A DNA stretch of 57,500 nucleotides, from positions 2,190,001-2,247,500 of the forward strand of contig NZ_AP028127.1 in the NCBI RefSeq assembly GCF_037076425.1, written 5' to 3'. Each line of letters opens with the position of its first letter. Positions within the stretch are counted from its first letter, which is position 1. The notes beneath the pieces are model-generated. The model did not search any database. It had not been told where the DNA came from and saw nothing but the letters and a program-made list of their open reading frames with translations. Position numbers and translations under genes: made by a program. This stretch comes from Turicibacter faecis (GTDB lineage Bacteria; Bacillota_I; Bacilli_A; MOL361; Turicibacteraceae). Positions 57,369 to 57,500 of this stretch are shown here, in pieces.

Positions 57369-57500
57369 AGAAAGGAGGTGATCCATCCCCACCTTCCGGT
57401 AGGGATACCTTGTTACGACTTCACCCCAATCATCTACCCCACCTTAGGCAGCTCCCTCCTTGCGGTTAGGCCACTGACTTCGGGTGTTGTAAACTCTCGT
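57369..57500 (-). rRNA. rrs: 16S ribosomal RNA, 3' end only
   Basis: The last roughly 130 nt of 16S on the minus strand; the gene continues beyond the window. The anti-Shine-Dalgarno end is visible as the complement AGAAAGGAGGTGATCC at 57369-57384, followed by the complement of the conserved ACAAGGTA(T/A)CC and GTCGTAACAAGG region. Order 16S-23S-5S-tRNA-Gly shows a standard operon. Confidence 0.96.

Overview
The window comes from a low-GC, spore-forming Bacillota (Firmicutes). The evidence is the AT-rich coding sequence, strong AGGAGG-type ribosome binding sites, and the conserved yabM/yabN/yabO - yabP/yabQ/divIC/yabR - spoIIE - tilS/hpt/ftsH - hslO gene order known from Bacillus near the replication origin. 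All of those genes are on the minus strand, as is the rRNA operon at the right end, so the minus strand is probably the leading strand. The genus cannot be fixed from the sequence alone; a Turicibacter-like member of the class Bacilli is a guess.

Layout, left to right. (1) 0-2.3 kb: class D sortase and a large unknown membrane protein. (2) 2.8-7.1 kb: Fur-controlled siderophore ABC importer (yclNOPQ type) divergent from a short AraC-type regulator. (3) 7.1-14.3 kb: phosphodiesterase-family enzyme, small membrane proteins, then hslO, ftsH, hpt and tilS. (4) 14.4-15.1 kb: an IS200-type insertion sequence. (5) 15.2-21.4 kb: about 6.2 kb without a credible gene, made of three repeat arrays. Nearly every unit is an inverted repeat. 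Read on the minus strand, the main array has stems of up to 9 bp around a constant 8-nt loop (RGUCRGAG). The stems change from unit to unit by compensatory changes, and their G.U pairs are only possible on the minus strand. A clear intrinsic terminator lies at the minus-strand 3' end, and no obvious one separates the array from the spoIIE gene upstream. This is the best candidate here for an undescribed system: a very long repetitive structured RNA, possibly a sponge for an RNA-binding protein. (6) 21.5-26.7 kb: a shortened spoIIE, a head-on GntR/ABC cassette with its operator, then yabR, divIC, yabQ and yabP. (7) 26.8-35.1 kb: an accessory island with an SsuA/SsuC-like binding protein and permease, a MalK-type ATPase with a sugar-type binding protein and two permeases, a UbiA-family prenyltransferase, and a cytosolic NMT1-like protein. 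(8) 35.1-39 kb: VanZ-family protein, yabO (rqcP), a methylase-only yabN and a spoVB/yabM-type flippase. (9) 39-53.7 kb: FAD oxidoreductase, a cluster of very small genes, acetyltransferases, an M19 dipeptidase, a MarR-regulated heterodimeric ABC exporter, a YjiH-type membrane protein, a tocopherol-cyclase-like protein, and an OmpR/histidine-kinase pair. (10) 54.0-57.5 kb: an rRNA operon on the minus strand (16S 3' end, 23S, 5S, tRNA-Gly).

Working together: the core block couples sporulation and division (SpoIIE, DivIC, YabP, YabQ, SpoVB-like), ribosome and tRNA quality control (YabO/RqcP, TilS), purine salvage (Hpt) and proteostasis (FtsH, Hsp33). The accessory cassettes inserted between its parts are mostly ABC transporters with local regulators. 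All functional statements are from sequence recognition by eye; no database search was run.
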